A stretch of 64,000 nucleotides of DNA. It comes from Microthrixaceae bacterium (GTDB lineage: Bacteria > Actinomycetota > Acidimicrobiia > Acidimicrobiales > Poriferisodalaceae). Made by a program: the position numbers and the translations under genes. Shown here piece by piece: positions 42,204-51,240 of the stretch. The DNA is taken from assembly GCA_011523825.1 (NCBI GenBank), contig WTFX01000029.1, forward strand, positions 301,053 through 365,052, written 5' to 3'. The stretch's first letter is position 1; the number at the start of each line of letters is the position of its first letter. The notes beneath the pieces were generated by a model. The model did no database searches. It saw only the letters and a list, made by a program, of their open reading frames with translations, and was not told the DNA's origin.

Positions 42204-42866
42204 CTATGAGGGTGATCCGAGCAGCGACTCGAAGAACTCCGCTAGGTCGGCGGACCCGACACTGCCGGCGTACCGCAAGACCACCTCGTTCTCGGCGTTG
42301 ATTGCGACGAGGTAGGGCACAGACTGCAGGCCGAATGCATCGACGATGGACAGCGCCGGCGTGTCGGCGATGACGGGGTGCTGCCAGCCTTCGTCGCGCA
42401 GCCACTTCTCGGGTGGATGGTTGCCGCGGGTGGGGTCTTCGAGCACCGAGACCGCGTAGAAGTCCACGCCCGCGGGCAGCTCATTGGACTCCAGCCACTC
42501 CGTGAGATCGGCCACCTCGGCTTGACAGTGCGGGCACCAGTGGGCGTAGAACGCGATGACGATCGGACGTCCCTGGGTGGTGATGCGCACCACGTCGCCC
42601 GTAAGCAGATCGGTGCCGGCCACAACCGGCGGCGTGCGTCCGACGGCCGGATCGTCCTCCAGTTGCTCGAACTGCGGCAACGCGGTGCCGAACACCTCGG
42701 TCGGGCCCGGTGCGCCGTCGGCGGCGGAGGTTGTGGCGGCTGGGCCGGAGGCGGTGGCAGCGGCGCCGTCAGGCGCGCTGGTAGCCGCCGTCGTCTCGCC
42801 GCCCCCGCAGGCCGCGACGAAACTCGCGACACACAGAAGGACTGCCCCGATCATCACCCGTCGCAC
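42204..42866 (-). CDS. TlpA/thioredoxin-like lipoprotein
   Basis: About 220 residues. A lipoprotein signal (RVMIGAVLLCVASFVAAC) is followed by a Thr/Ala/Gly-rich linker and a thioredoxin-fold redoxin domain. The redox motif is FYAHWCPHCQAEVADL, and the cis-Pro-containing SVPYLVAINAENEV comes later. It should reduce or oxidise thiols outside the membrane, for example in cytochrome c maturation or oxidative-stress defence. The start is ambiguous (in-frame starts at 42893, 42866 and 42854). Whichever is used, the gene overlaps the long C-terminal end of the upstream nagB gene, which is unusual for this family. Confidence 0.8.
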   Translation of the reverse strand: MRRVMIGAVLLCVASFVAACGGGETTAATSAPDGAAATASGPAATTSAADGAPGPTEVFGTALPQFEQLEDDPAVGRTPPVVAGTDLLTGDVVRITTQGRPIVIAFYAHWCPHCQAEVADLTEWLESNELPAGVDFYAVSVLEDPTRGNHPPEKWLRDEGWQHPVIADTPALSIVDAFGLQSVPYLVAINAENEVVLRYAGSVGSADLAEFFESLLGSPS

Positions 42867-43638
42867 GACAGTCAAGGCTAGGCACGACGCCAAAGTCGCC
42901 GGTCGATGCGCCGCCCGCGAGGAGTGATGCGGCCGGCGGATCCAGGACCACGGTGACGTTCGGGTGCAGCTGCAGCGCTGAGGCAGGCACGGATCTGGTC
43001 ACTGGTCCCTCAACGGCTCGAGCGACCGACTGCGCCTTTTGCTGCCCGCATGCGACCAGAAGCAGTTCCCGTGCCATGAGGATCGTGCCGATTCCCTGCG
43101 TGATCGCCACTGCAGGTGGTTGAGCGCCGTCCGGGAACGAGCGGGCGTTGTCGCTGCGGGTTTGCTCGCTGAGCCGAACGACCCGTGTGCTGCTGGCAAG
43201 GGATGAGCCTGGCTCGTTGAATGCGATGTGGCCGTTGGTTCCAATGCCCAGCAGTTGGAGTCCGATGCCGGCGGCTCGCACGCGTCGTTCGTAGGCGTCG
43301 CACTCGGCGTACAGGTCCGGGTTGTGGGAATTCAGTGCGTGCACGGCACTAGGTGAAAGATCGGTGGGCCCAACCAGCAGCCGGTCGACGGTGTTGGCGA
43401 ACGAACACGGATCATCTGGTTGGAGGCCGATGTACTCGTCGAGCAGATACACCTCGGTGCTGGCCAAGCTCAGCGCCCCCCGCTGGCAGCGTCCGGCGAT
43501 CTCGGCGAGAGGCTGTTGCATGGTTTCGCCGGTGGCGATGCCCAGCGCCGCCGGTGAAGCGCTGCTGACGAATCGCTCGACGATGTCCGCCGTGCGCAGC
43601 GCTGCCGCAGTTCGATCAGGAGCCACGAAGATCTCCAT
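42769..43638 (-). CDS. nagB: Glucosamine-6-phosphate deaminase
   Basis: A 289-residue enzyme of the NagB branch of the 6-phosphogluconolactonase fold, turning glucosamine-6-phosphate into fructose-6-phosphate and ammonia. Seen: ALGIATGETM (phosphate loop), VYLLDEYIGLQPDDPCSF with the catalytic Asp-Glu, and LGIGTNGHIAFNEPGSSLASSTRVVRL with the active histidine. Homology ends near VVLDPPAASLL at about residue 245; the last 45 residues continue in frame into the neighbouring lipoprotein gene and look like read-through sequence. The first codon is 11 bases after the ROK kinase stop. The last enzyme of the catabolic cluster starting at 51239. Confidence 0.85.
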   Translation of the reverse strand: MEIFVAPDRTAAALRTADIVERFVSSASPAALGIATGETMQQPLAEIAGRCQRGALSLASTEVYLLDEYIGLQPDDPCSFANTVDRLLVGPTDLSPSAVHALNSHNPDLYAECDAYERRVRAAGIGLQLLGIGTNGHIAFNEPGSSLASSTRVVRLSEQTRSDNARSFPDGAQPPAVAITQGIGTILMARELLLVACGQQKAQSVARAVEGPVTRSVPASALQLHPNVTVVLDPPAASLLAGGASTGDFGVVPSLDCRATGDDRGSPSVCREFRRGLRGRRDDGGYQRA

Positions 43639-43649
43639 CGCTGACCCGA

Positions 43650-44468
43650 TCACGCAGCCGGCAAGCCGGAGCGCTTCACCGCAGCAGCGGCACCGACGAT
43701 TCCGGCGTGCACGCCGAGGTGCGCGATGTCCACCGGCTTGGACAGCTTGAGCCGAGATGAATATTGCTCGAACTTCTCGCTGAGTCCGCCACCGAGAACC
43801 CAGCGACCTGGATTGAGCATCGCTTCGAGCTGATCGAAGTAGGGCTGGGCGCGTTCTGCCCACTGGGCAGGTGTGAGCTCGTCGTCCGAGATGGCACGTC
43901 CCGATGCAACGTCTTCGAACCGGCCGGCGCCGACCACAAGTCCGCCGAGTTCGGAGTTGGCGATGAGCTCGCCGTCGTGGAGCAGGGCGCTGCCGATGCC
44001 GGTGCCGAACGTGAGCACCACGGTGAGACCGTTGTCTGAACTGCCGGATGGCCCGTAGGTGAGCTCGGCGAGCCCGGCGGCATCGGCGTCGTTGATAAGC
44101 ACGACATCCCCATCGCCTGGCATTCGGAGCCGATCCAGCGCTCCCTCGCGCTCCCACGCGCTGGACAGGTTGGGTGCGTGGTGCAGACACGACCCGACGA
44201 TCACACCCGGCAATGCGATGCCGACTGAGCCTGTCCAGTGCTCTGCTGCGGCGATCTGCCGAACGCGTTCCGCAACGTGCTCGGGCGTGGCCGTGCCAGG
44301 CGTCTGCGCGCTGTGAATCGATCCCGCGAGCTGGCCGGTGCGCAGATCGACGATCGCCCCTTTGATGCTGGTGCCGCCGATGTCGATGCCGAGTTGGGCT
44401 GCCATTCCATCTTCGTCCACGAGTGGCGGAGCGATCGCGGGGTCAGCAGCGGCGCCGGGTGTGCTCAT
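43650..44468 (-). CDS. ROK-family sugar kinase
   Basis: A 272-residue ROK protein without a DNA-binding domain. IDIGGTSIKGAIVDL is the ATP phosphate-1 loop, PGVIVGSCLHHAPNLSSAWE and VLINDADAAGLAELTYG (catalytic Asp) follow, and FGTGIGSALLHDGELIANSELGG is phosphate-2. The small size and motif set are like polyphosphate/ATP glucokinases of actinobacteria. The ATG overlaps the ABC ATPase stop by four bases. Together with NagB it would phosphorylate an amino sugar before deamination; the sugar is not proven. Confidence 0.83.
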   Translation of the reverse strand: MSTPGAAADPAIAPPLVDEDGMAAQLGIDIGGTSIKGAIVDLRTGQLAGSIHSAQTPGTATPEHVAERVRQIAAAEHWTGSVGIALPGVIVGSCLHHAPNLSSAWEREGALDRLRMPGDGDVVLINDADAAGLAELTYGPSGSSDNGLTVVLTFGTGIGSALLHDGELIANSELGGLVVGAGRFEDVASGRAISDDELTPAQWAERAQPYFDQLEAMLNPGRWVLGGGLSEKFEQYSSRLKLSKPVDIAHLGVHAGIVGAAAAVKRSGLPAA

Positions 44469-45244
44469 GGCAGGGGCTGCTGGGGCTTGGCGCCGGTGAT
44501 GTAGGCGACGAGGTCGTCCTTGGTGACGTCGCCGACGGCGACCTCGGCGGTCTTGCGTCCTTGGCGAAGCACGACCGCCCGGTCGCAGACTTCGCTGACC
44601 CGGTCCATGTTGTGCGTGATCAGCAGCACCGCCGCACCACCCGCGCGCAGGTTCCCGATCAGCTCGAGTACTCGAGCGGCCTGCTCCACGCCAAGGGCGG
44701 CAGCGGGCTCGTCGAGCATGACGATCTGCCGGCCCCACGCGGTGGCTCTTCCGATGGCGACGGCTTGGCGCTGGCCGCCTGACAGTGCGCCCATGGGGCG
44801 TCGCAACGACGGGATGCGGATGCCGAGCCGCTCGAGTATGTGCCCGGCCTCGCTTCGCATGCGCTTCTTGTCGAGCACGCCGAACCAGGCGCCGATTGGC
44901 CCTCCACGGGTGTGCTCGCGGTTGAGAAAGAGGTTTTCCGCAACGTCGAGCGTGTCGATGACGGCGAGCGTCTGATGGACCGTTTCGATCCCCAGCGCCC
45001 GGGCCGCATCCGGGCTGGTGATCGACGTCTCGACGCCGTCCACTCGCATCCTTCCGGCATCGGGCGCGTACACCCCTGCGACGCACTTCACGAACGTCGA
45101 CTTGCCCGCGCCGTTGTCGCCCAGCAGGGCCGTCACCTCGCCGTAGCGGAGCGTGAGATCGACGTGATCCAGTGCCTGCACCGCCCGGAAGGACTTGCAC
45201 AAGCCCTCCACCTGGAGCGCTGTTACCGGTGTCTCGGCGTTCAT
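44465..45244 (-). CDS. Ribose-type ABC transporter ATPase
   Basis: A 259-residue single-domain ABC ATPase. Walker A GDNGAGKST, signature ALSGGQRQAVAIGRA, Walker B IVMLDEPAAALG, H-loop LLITHNM. The family is the carbohydrate uptake transporter 2 type but with only one nucleotide-binding domain, unlike the fused double RbsA, so it must dimerise. The ATG overlaps the YhfX-type gene's stop (ATGA). Works with the permease at 46451 and binding protein at 47522. Confidence 0.88.
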   Translation of the reverse strand: MNAETPVTALQVEGLCKSFRAVQALDHVDLTLRYGEVTALLGDNGAGKSTFVKCVAGVYAPDAGRMRVDGVETSITSPDAARALGIETVHQTLAVIDTLDVAENLFLNREHTRGGPIGAWFGVLDKKRMRSEAGHILERLGIRIPSLRRPMGALSGGQRQAVAIGRATAWGRQIVMLDEPAAALGVEQAARVLELIGNLRAGGAAVLLITHNMDRVSEVCDRAVVLRQGRKTAEVAVGDVTKDDLVAYITGAKPQQPLP

Positions 45245-46449
45245 ACCGGCTCCTCGAACCGGACCGGGTCGCCGAAGCCGTTCCAGACACCGACGACGTG
45301 TGGCCGGCCGCTGGCGACACCGGCGACGCCCACGACGCATGCCCGGGTGACAAAGGCCTGCACGCGGAAGCCGAAGATGACCGTGGAACCCTCCCTGAAG
45401 GTGCGCCCGTCCGCTGCGCTCAGCCGGGCGTAGTAGTCGATGGCCGCTGGACTCGGCATGTCGACAGGCACAGGCTGTGTCTCAACCTCCGATGGATCGT
45501 CGGCCACGACGGCCCGGACCTGGTAGTCGCCGAATACCGGATCCACGTACAGCCCGCCGCCGAAACACAGCGGCACGCCGTGGTGGATGTGCGCGATCTC
45601 GCTGAGATAGAGCACAGCGGGCATCTCAGGCAGGTCCCCGACCGCGTGCAACGGCGTGGTGCCGCTGAGGCCGTGGCCGGGTTCGACCTGGGTCGCGCCG
45701 GCTTCGGCCAGCAGCGCCAGCACGTCGGTCGACGTGGTGCCAGGAGCGTTGAGCTGCAGTCGCTCGGGGCAGGCACGATGGCGGCGCGCAACAGCAGCGG
45801 CGCGGGCAAGGGTCTCCATGTTCGGGGTGATGCGGGCGCGCTCTGACGACTCGTCGTAGAGCAGCGCCGGGAACGTCGTGAGCCCGGCGAACGTCGCTCC
45901 CTCGAGGAAGGCGAGGTGATCGATCATCGCCGGGAGGTCGCTCAGCGGTATGCCGCCCTCGTGGCCGGGGTAGAACTCGTCGCCGTCGTCGAAGATACGC
46001 ACCAGCAGCGGCTGCGAACGGCCCTGGCTGCGAGCGGCGGCCGCGGCCTCGTCCGCCTTGTTGCGCGAGAACACTGTCCAGTAGTCAGGTGCCATGCTGG
46101 CGGCCTCGCCAACCTCCCCGCGAGGCACCTGCACGAGGTGTCCGAGGTGTCCGAGGCGGTGGCCGCCGCGCACAATCGGGCGGGCGCAGGCCATGTCCAC
46201 CGCGACGAACCCGTCGGCACCCCCAGCAGCTATCGCATCCAGCGCAGCGCCTGCGCGGCCGATCTGCTTCGTCATCGCGTAGACGACGAGGTGCAGTTCG
46301 CGGGCACGACGGCACAAGCCGGCGGTGTTGGATTCGATCGCGTCGAGATCCAGCACGTAGCTGTTGGCCGGAATGCGGCCTGCTTGGTGCAACTCGGTGG
46401 CAGCTTGCACGAAGCCTGGGTTGCGTTCCAAGAGCGTGCGCAGGAACAC
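45241..46449 (-). CDS. YhfX-type PLP-dependent alanine racemase-fold enzyme
   Basis: A 402-residue fold-III PLP protein. LERNPGFVQAATELHQAGRIPANSYVLDLDAIESNTAGLCRRARELHLVVYAMTKQIGRAG fits the N-terminal barrel with the PLP lysine in M-T-K-Q, and YLSEIAHIHHGVPLCFGGGLYVDPVFGDYQVRAVV fits the C-terminal beta domain. E. coli YhfX, of unknown reaction, shares the N-terminal pattern (from memory). D-threonine aldolase or amino acid racemase relatives are alternatives. It sits between the ABC permease and ATPase genes inside the transport operon, so its substrate probably enters by that importer (inference). Confidence 0.78.
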   Translation of the reverse strand: MFLRTLLERNPGFVQAATELHQAGRIPANSYVLDLDAIESNTAGLCRRARELHLVVYAMTKQIGRAGAALDAIAAGGADGFVAVDMACARPIVRGGHRLGHLGHLVQVPRGEVGEAASMAPDYWTVFSRNKADEAAAAARSQGRSQPLLVRIFDDGDEFYPGHEGGIPLSDLPAMIDHLAFLEGATFAGLTTFPALLYDESSERARITPNMETLARAAAVARRHRACPERLQLNAPGTTSTDVLALLAEAGATQVEPGHGLSGTTPLHAVGDLPEMPAVLYLSEIAHIHHGVPLCFGGGLYVDPVFGDYQVRAVVADDPSEVETQPVPVDMPSPAAIDYYARLSAADGRTFREGSTVIFGFRVQAFVTRACVVGVAGVASGRPHVVGVWNGFGDPVRFEEPV

Positions 46450-46450
46450 C

Positions 46451-47422
46451 TCAGGCCTCCTTCTGCTCTCGCATGCTGAGCGCGACGGCCAGGATGATGA
46501 TCACCCCGCGAGCGATGAGCTGATCTGCGACACGAAGCCCCATCAAGATGAGACCGTTGTTGAGCATCGCCATGACGATCGATCCGGCGATGGCGCCCGC
46601 GACCGAGGCACGGCCGCCGAATAGGTTCGTGCCCCCGATGACAACCGCAGCGATCACGGTAAGCAGCAGATTCTCACCGAGATCGTGCCGGCCGATCGCA
46701 AGCCGGCCGGCCAGCAGCATCCCTGCAAGCGACGCCGCCGCGGCGCTGGCAATGAGCGCCGTGATACGGATTCGGTCCGTCCGGATGCCCAGCGCTGCTG
46801 CCGCAGCGCGATCAGCACCGACGGCGAGCACATGCCGGCCCCAGCGCAGCTGGTGCAGCGCCAGATGCCCGACGGCGCCGATGACGACGGTCCAGATCAG
46901 CAGCGACGAGATCGGTCCGAGCGATCCGGCGCCGAACACGTTCAGGTAGACGTCGTTGCGGATTGGCAGCGATTGCAGATTGTTGAGATTCCGGGCCACC
47001 CCGCTCACGATCCCCAGGGTCCCCAGCGTGACCAGGAACGACGGTATGCGGACCTTGACCGCGATGAAGCCGTTCACGGCACCGATCCCAGCCCCGACCG
47101 CCAATGTGATCGCGACGCCCGCCGCGAAGCCGAAGCTGCCGACAGCGTCAGCCACCACCAGCGATGAGAGCGCAGCGACCGAGCCGACGGACAGGTCGAT
47201 CTCGGCTGCGCCCAGCGCGAACGCCATACCCACCGCCATCACTGCGATCGGCGCCGCTTGGCGGCCAATGTTCAGCAGGTTCGAGGCCGTGACGAACCCG
47301 TCGTCGCGCAGCACGACAGCGAACAGCCCGAAGATGAGCGCTGCCGCCGCGTAGACCACGTACTGGCGAGGCGCAGCGAGCTGCGACCGGTGCAGGAACC
47401 GTTTGATCGTTGATTCAGTCAA
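46451..47422 (-). CDS. Ribose-type ABC transporter permease
   Basis: A 323-residue membrane protein of the RbsC/BPD_transp_2 family with about eight or nine hydrophobic segments. AAEIDLSVGSVAALSSLVVADA is the conserved second helix motif, and AAVVIGGTNLFGGRASVAGAIAGSIVMAMLNNGLILMGL is the cytosolic coupling loop region. It begins with TTG and directly precedes the YhfX-type gene. Carries the solute delivered by the lipoprotein encoded upstream. Confidence 0.88.
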   Translation of the reverse strand: MTESTIKRFLHRSQLAAPRQYVVYAAAALIFGLFAVVLRDDGFVTASNLLNIGRQAAPIAVMAVGMAFALGAAEIDLSVGSVAALSSLVVADAVGSFGFAAGVAITLAVGAGIGAVNGFIAVKVRIPSFLVTLGTLGIVSGVARNLNNLQSLPIRNDVYLNVFGAGSLGPISSLLIWTVVIGAVGHLALHQLRWGRHVLAVGADRAAAAALGIRTDRIRITALIASAAAASLAGMLLAGRLAIGRHDLGENLLLTVIAAVVIGGTNLFGGRASVAGAIAGSIVMAMLNNGLILMGLRVADQLIARGVIIILAVALSMREQKEA

Positions 47423-47462
47423 CTGGCCGACCGCAACTCACTCTGTGGGCAACGATGGATTC

Positions 47463-47501
47463 CTCGTGCCCCGCCGACGATTCTCGCCGACGGGGCACGA
47501 G
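47463..47501. repeat. Hairpin between binding-protein and permease genes
   Basis: Arms CTCGTGCCCCG (47463-47473) and 47491-47501 pair perfectly over 11 bases around a 17-base loop. No T-run follows. It lies in the 99-base gap between the binding-protein gene and the permease gene, where such hairpins often stabilise the binding-protein message or partly attenuate the downstream genes (inference). Confidence 0.65.
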
Positions 47502-47521
47502 CCACGGGGAGGGATTCGGGG

Positions 47522-48742
47522 TCAGCGGTCCAGTGCGTCAAGCACTTCTTGGGGAGGATCGGCCGCCAGTGACTGCTGGTATCCCTCCACGATGTTGTCG
47601 GCGGTCACGCCGATCGCCGGTACCACGACGAATGCAGGTGCCGACTTGCCCAACAGGCCGTAAGCGCCTTCCAGTGCCATCGTGCGCCCGAGGTTGTATG
47701 CCTCGTCGGCTGCGATCCCCACGACGTTGCCGCCTTCGACCAGATCCAGCGACACATTGGTGTCCAGGTCCATCGTCACGAGCGCGACGTCGGATGCACC
47801 CGCAGCGCGCAGTGCTGCCAGCACCCCGTCGGCCGGACCGGCAGACCACGGGGCGTAGATGCCGTCCAGGTCGGGGTGACGCGTCAGCATCGCCGTGGCG
47901 ATCTCCTCGGCCGCGGCCGGGTCGGCGAGCCCTTGCTCGGCGACGATGGTGATGCCGGGATAGTTGATCTCGATCCAGGACTTGAACGCCTGATCACGCT
48001 GGTTGGTCACGTAGTAGGCGGCGTCGTGGAAGATGTAGCCCACCTCGCCTTCGCCGCCGAGAGCGTCTGCAAGCAGGTTTGCCGCAGTGATGCCCATGGC
48101 CGCCAAGTCATCGGTCACGATGCCGACGTAATCCTGGCCATGCACATAGCCCTGCGGGATATTGGAGAGGAACACCAAGTGAACCCCCGCCTCCACAGCC
48201 GGGCGGAATGCCTCCGCGCCCGCATCGGGACCGATGGCGAGGCTGATGATGATGTCGGGGCGCTGTGCCATGACCGTCTCGACGTCATTGGCCTGCTGAG
48301 CTGCGTCGAAGTCCGCGTTGGTCTCGGCGATGACCTCGATTCCCAGTTCTGCGAATGCGTCGCGGGCGCCCTGGCTCACCGCGTCGGTGAACGCACCCGC
48401 CGTGTGCCACAACAACGCAGCCGTGTAGCCGCCCTGCTGCACCTCGGCGATCTCGTCGTCGCTGAGCGCGATCTCGCTTGAGGCGACCGCCTCCTCGCCG
48501 CCGGGGCCTTGGGTCTTCGGCGGCTCGGGTGCCGGCTCGGGCTCAGGTTCCGGCTCGGGTTCGGGCTCGGGCGCTGGCTCAGGCTCCGGTTCGGGCTCCG
48601 GCGCCGCTGCGGCTGCGGTGGTCGCGGGAGCTGCACCGTCGCCGGCGTCGCCGTCGTCGCCGCACGACGCAGCGAGCAAGGCGAAAACGGCGAGCAGCGA
48701 CACCCAGAGCACCAGCCCCCGTGTGTTTCTGTTCTTCGTCAT
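47522..48742 (-). CDS. Sugar-type periplasmic-binding lipoprotein
   Basis: A 406-residue type 1 solute-binding protein. Lipoprotein signal LVLWVSLLAVFALLAASC, then a linker of Ala/Thr and a run of about 12 Pro-Glu-type pairs (PEPEPEPAPEPEPEPE), then the RbsB-like two-lobe domain: AFTDAVSQGARDAFAELGIEVIAETNADFDAAQQANDVETVMAQRPDIIISLAIG, and VGIVTDDLAAMGITAANLLADALGGEGEVGYI. The long acidic PE linker probably lifts the receptor off the membrane through the cell wall (inference). First transport gene after the M20 gene in the same direction. Confidence 0.88.
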   Translation of the reverse strand: MTKNRNTRGLVLWVSLLAVFALLAASCGDDGDAGDGAAPATTAAAAAPEPEPEPEPAPEPEPEPEPEPEPAPEPPKTQGPGGEEAVASSEIALSDDEIAEVQQGGYTAALLWHTAGAFTDAVSQGARDAFAELGIEVIAETNADFDAAQQANDVETVMAQRPDIIISLAIGPDAGAEAFRPAVEAGVHLVFLSNIPQGYVHGQDYVGIVTDDLAAMGITAANLLADALGGEGEVGYIFHDAAYYVTNQRDQAFKSWIEINYPGITIVAEQGLADPAAAEEIATAMLTRHPDLDGIYAPWSAGPADGVLAALRAAGASDVALVTMDLDTNVSLDLVEGGNVVGIAADEAYNLGRTMALEGAYGLLGKSAPAFVVVPAIGVTADNIVEGYQQSLAADPPQEVLDALDR

Positions 48743-48762
48743 GTCCCCTCCCAGGGTTCCGT

Positions 48763-50052
48763 TTACGGATCAGTTGTCTCGCACCACTCGGCGATGAAGT
48801 AGGCGAGCGTGCGGGTCGCCGTCACGAGCTCGTCGATGTCGAGCCGCTCGAACGGCGTGTGGCAGTTCGAGATGTCACCCGGAGCGAAATAGACGCTGGG
48901 AATCCCCAGGTCCCGCAGGAACGACTTCTCTGACCAGTACGGGGCGCCGTCGATATGCGCTGGCTCGCCGGTCACAGCCTCGATCGAGCCGGCCAACGCC
49001 CGTACACCGGGATGACCGGCGGCGATTTCGTCCGGCGTGCCGCCCACCCGGTGATCGCGAGCGGCATTGAACTCGACCACGCAGTCGACATCGCCGGCGG
49101 CCGCTGCTTCGACGGCGATCGAGCGGATCTGCTCCGCCGCCTCGTCGAGGTTCTCGCCGGGCAGGAGCTTGCGAATCAACGACAGATCGAACCGCCCGGG
49201 CACCGCGATATTGCCGCCGGCAGAGACAGAGGTGACCAGCAAGAACGCCTCGCCCAGCAGCTCATGGGGCGGGACGGACGCTCGCAGCTCGTCCGAGCAG
49301 TCCCACAGCCGTGCCAGCAGCGAATGGCCTGCCCGCAGCGCATCGACACCGAGCTCGGGCCGGCCGAAGTAGGCCGAAACGCCCGTGTAGGCGATGTCGG
49401 CGATGAGGAAGCCCATCTGCGCCGTGTAAATTGCCGAGGTTGTCGGCTCGGTATAGATCGCGAAGTCGGCGCTGGGGATGGGACCGCTGCGTCCCTGCAC
49501 AGCCGCCCGAATGCCAGCCGACATGCCGCTGCCGGGCTGGCCTGACTCCTCATCGCACACGAACAGCGCCGACACCGTGCCGGCAGGCCGAAGACCAGCG
49601 CGGCGGACCGCGCTGACCGCCTCGACGATGGCGCAGATACCAGCCTTCTGGTCCGCGACGCCGCGGCCCCAGATCTCTCCGTCGATCACGTGAGCACCGA
49701 ACGGGTCGGCACGCTCGGTGCCCTGCCAGTGCTGCGACCAGTCCTCGGTGGCGACCGTGTCCAGGTGACCGGCAAGCAGCAGCGACCGGCCTGAAGGGCC
49801 GCCGGCTGAGCCCCACACGTTGGGCCGACCGGGCTCGAATTCCGTCGAACCGGTGTCGTCGAAGGCGCCCGTGGCGTTCATGGTGTCCAGGACCCAGCGG
49901 GCGAACGGCCCCTCGTTCGGCGTCACGCTGGGGATGCCGACGGCTTCCCGCACCAGCCGGACGACTTCGTCGCCGTCGACGGCGGCGGCGGCGCGCTCCG
50001 GCGCGGTCGTGGCAGCGGGGACGGGTGAGGCGCTTTCGGGCGCCGTGCTCAC
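48763..50052 (-). CDS. M20-family metallo-hydrolase (deacylase-type)
   Basis: A 429-residue M20 peptidase/deacylase, related to succinyl-diaminopimelate desuccinylase and acetylornithine deacetylase. The two-zinc site is complete: GHLDTVATEDWS, IWGRGVADQKAG, and the catalytic Glu pair in FVCDEESGQPGSG, with the last ligand in ISNCHTPFERLD near the C-terminus. The first 30 residues are an Ala/Pro-rich tail. GTG or ATG overlap by four bases with the repressor gene suggests coupling. In this cluster it may remove an acyl group from the imported compound before or after uptake (inference). Confidence 0.85.
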   Translation of the reverse strand: MSTAPESASPVPAATTAPERAAAAVDGDEVVRLVREAVGIPSVTPNEGPFARWVLDTMNATGAFDDTGSTEFEPGRPNVWGSAGGPSGRSLLLAGHLDTVATEDWSQHWQGTERADPFGAHVIDGEIWGRGVADQKAGICAIVEAVSAVRRAGLRPAGTVSALFVCDEESGQPGSGMSAGIRAAVQGRSGPIPSADFAIYTEPTTSAIYTAQMGFLIADIAYTGVSAYFGRPELGVDALRAGHSLLARLWDCSDELRASVPPHELLGEAFLLVTSVSAGGNIAVPGRFDLSLIRKLLPGENLDEAAEQIRSIAVEAAAAGDVDCVVEFNAARDHRVGGTPDEIAAGHPGVRALAGSIEAVTGEPAHIDGAPYWSEKSFLRDLGIPSVYFAPGDISNCHTPFERLDIDELVTATRTLAYFIAEWCETTDP

Positions 50053-51239
50053 TGCGGCTCCCCGAGAACTTCCGCGATCAGCGACTCGCGCACGTGCCGC
50101 AGAGACATGGATGCTGCGCCGATGAGCGCGGCTCGATCCCCCAAGCTGGAGGCGATCAGCTCCGGAGGAGTCGCTACGAGCCGCGACAAGCGATCTCGCA
50201 CGGCGTCGATGAACACCAGATCAGCGCCCACCGGTCCCCCGAACACGATGCGTGTGGGGTCCGCGATCAGGCACAGATGCGACACTGCGAACGCCATTGC
50301 ACCGGCCACTTCGCTCAGCAGCGCGGTGGCGGCAGTGTCGCCACGTCCCGCTGCGGTGAGGATCTCCGCTGTGTCGGCGCTCGGATCGAGCGTCGAAGCG
50401 TGGCCCTGCTCGATGAGCCTTCCCAGGCTCTTGCGGATCGACGGCGCCGACGCCACATCCTCGAGCGTGACCGGGGTGGCACCGTCATGCGGAATGGCCA
50501 CCGTCAGCGAGCCCAACTCGCCCGCCGATCCGGTGCCGCCCCGATACAGCTCTCCCCCGACCACCAGGCCCAGACCGATGCCGGTGCCGGCGAAGACAGC
50601 GGCGAAATCGCCGCCGGCGTCCTCGTCGCTCAAGCGGGCGAGCTCGCCGAGCGCGGCGAGGTTGACGTCGTTCTCCACGAAGACGGGGACGCCGAAGCGC
50701 TCGCTCAGATAGGCACCGACCGCCAGGCCTTCGAAGCCGGGCAGGTTGAGAGCCTGCTCGACCTGGTCGTGCTCGGGTCGGTAGATGCCGGGCACGCCGA
50801 CGCACACCGCATGGCAGGGTGCACCGGCTTCCGCCAGCATCGACGCAGCCGTCGTGACGAACCGCTCCAACGCCGAACGCGCATCAGGACCGGTTTCGAG
50901 CTCCGCTTCGGCGACCACGTTGCCCAGCAAGTCGGCCAAGCCGACGAGCATGCGCGTCGCCCCCACATCGGCCACGACGGAAAGACGGGCCGACGGAACG
51001 AGCTCGTACAGCGAGGCGGGACGGCCGATCGAGCCGGAACGGGCACTCGCCTCGGCCACCCTCACCAGACCGACCGATTCCATGTCAGCCATCAGGGCCG
51101 ACACCGTCGGCTTGGACAGTCCAGTGGCGCGGGCGATCTCCGCACGAGACATCCGCCCCGGATGCGCAGCGAAGAGCGCATCAGCGATTCGCTGACCGCT
51201 GAGCAGCCTCAGTACAGCAGTGCCCGATGCCTCTCGCAT
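50049..51239 (-). CDS. ROK-family transcriptional repressor
   Basis: A 396-residue ROK regulator. The N-terminal winged helix is MSRAEIARATGLSKPTVSALMADMESVGLVRVAE; the sugar-kinase-like domain has VENDVNLAALGELARL and FAGTGIGLGLVVGGELYRGGTGSAGELGSL, but the catalytic and ATP-binding patterns are weakened (VADVGATRMLVGLADL). It should bind a sugar phosphate or free sugar and control this cluster. An AT-rich palindrome sits immediately upstream of its start. Overlaps the M20 gene by four bases. Confidence 0.87.
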   Translation of the reverse strand: MREASGTAVLRLLSGQRIADALFAAHPGRMSRAEIARATGLSKPTVSALMADMESVGLVRVAEASARSGSIGRPASLYELVPSARLSVVADVGATRMLVGLADLLGNVVAEAELETGPDARSALERFVTTAASMLAEAGAPCHAVCVGVPGIYRPEHDQVEQALNLPGFEGLAVGAYLSERFGVPVFVENDVNLAALGELARLSDEDAGGDFAAVFAGTGIGLGLVVGGELYRGGTGSAGELGSLTVAIPHDGATPVTLEDVASAPSIRKSLGRLIEQGHASTLDPSADTAEILTAAGRGDTAATALLSEVAGAMAFAVSHLCLIADPTRIVFGGPVGADLVFIDAVRDRLSRLVATPPELIASSLGDRAALIGAASMSLRHVRESLIAEVLGEPQ

Positions 51240-51240
51240 A

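Noticed and set aside
48520..48600. Repetitive GGCTCGGGCTC-type sequence.
   Set aside because: It encodes the Pro-Glu linker of the binding lipoprotein.
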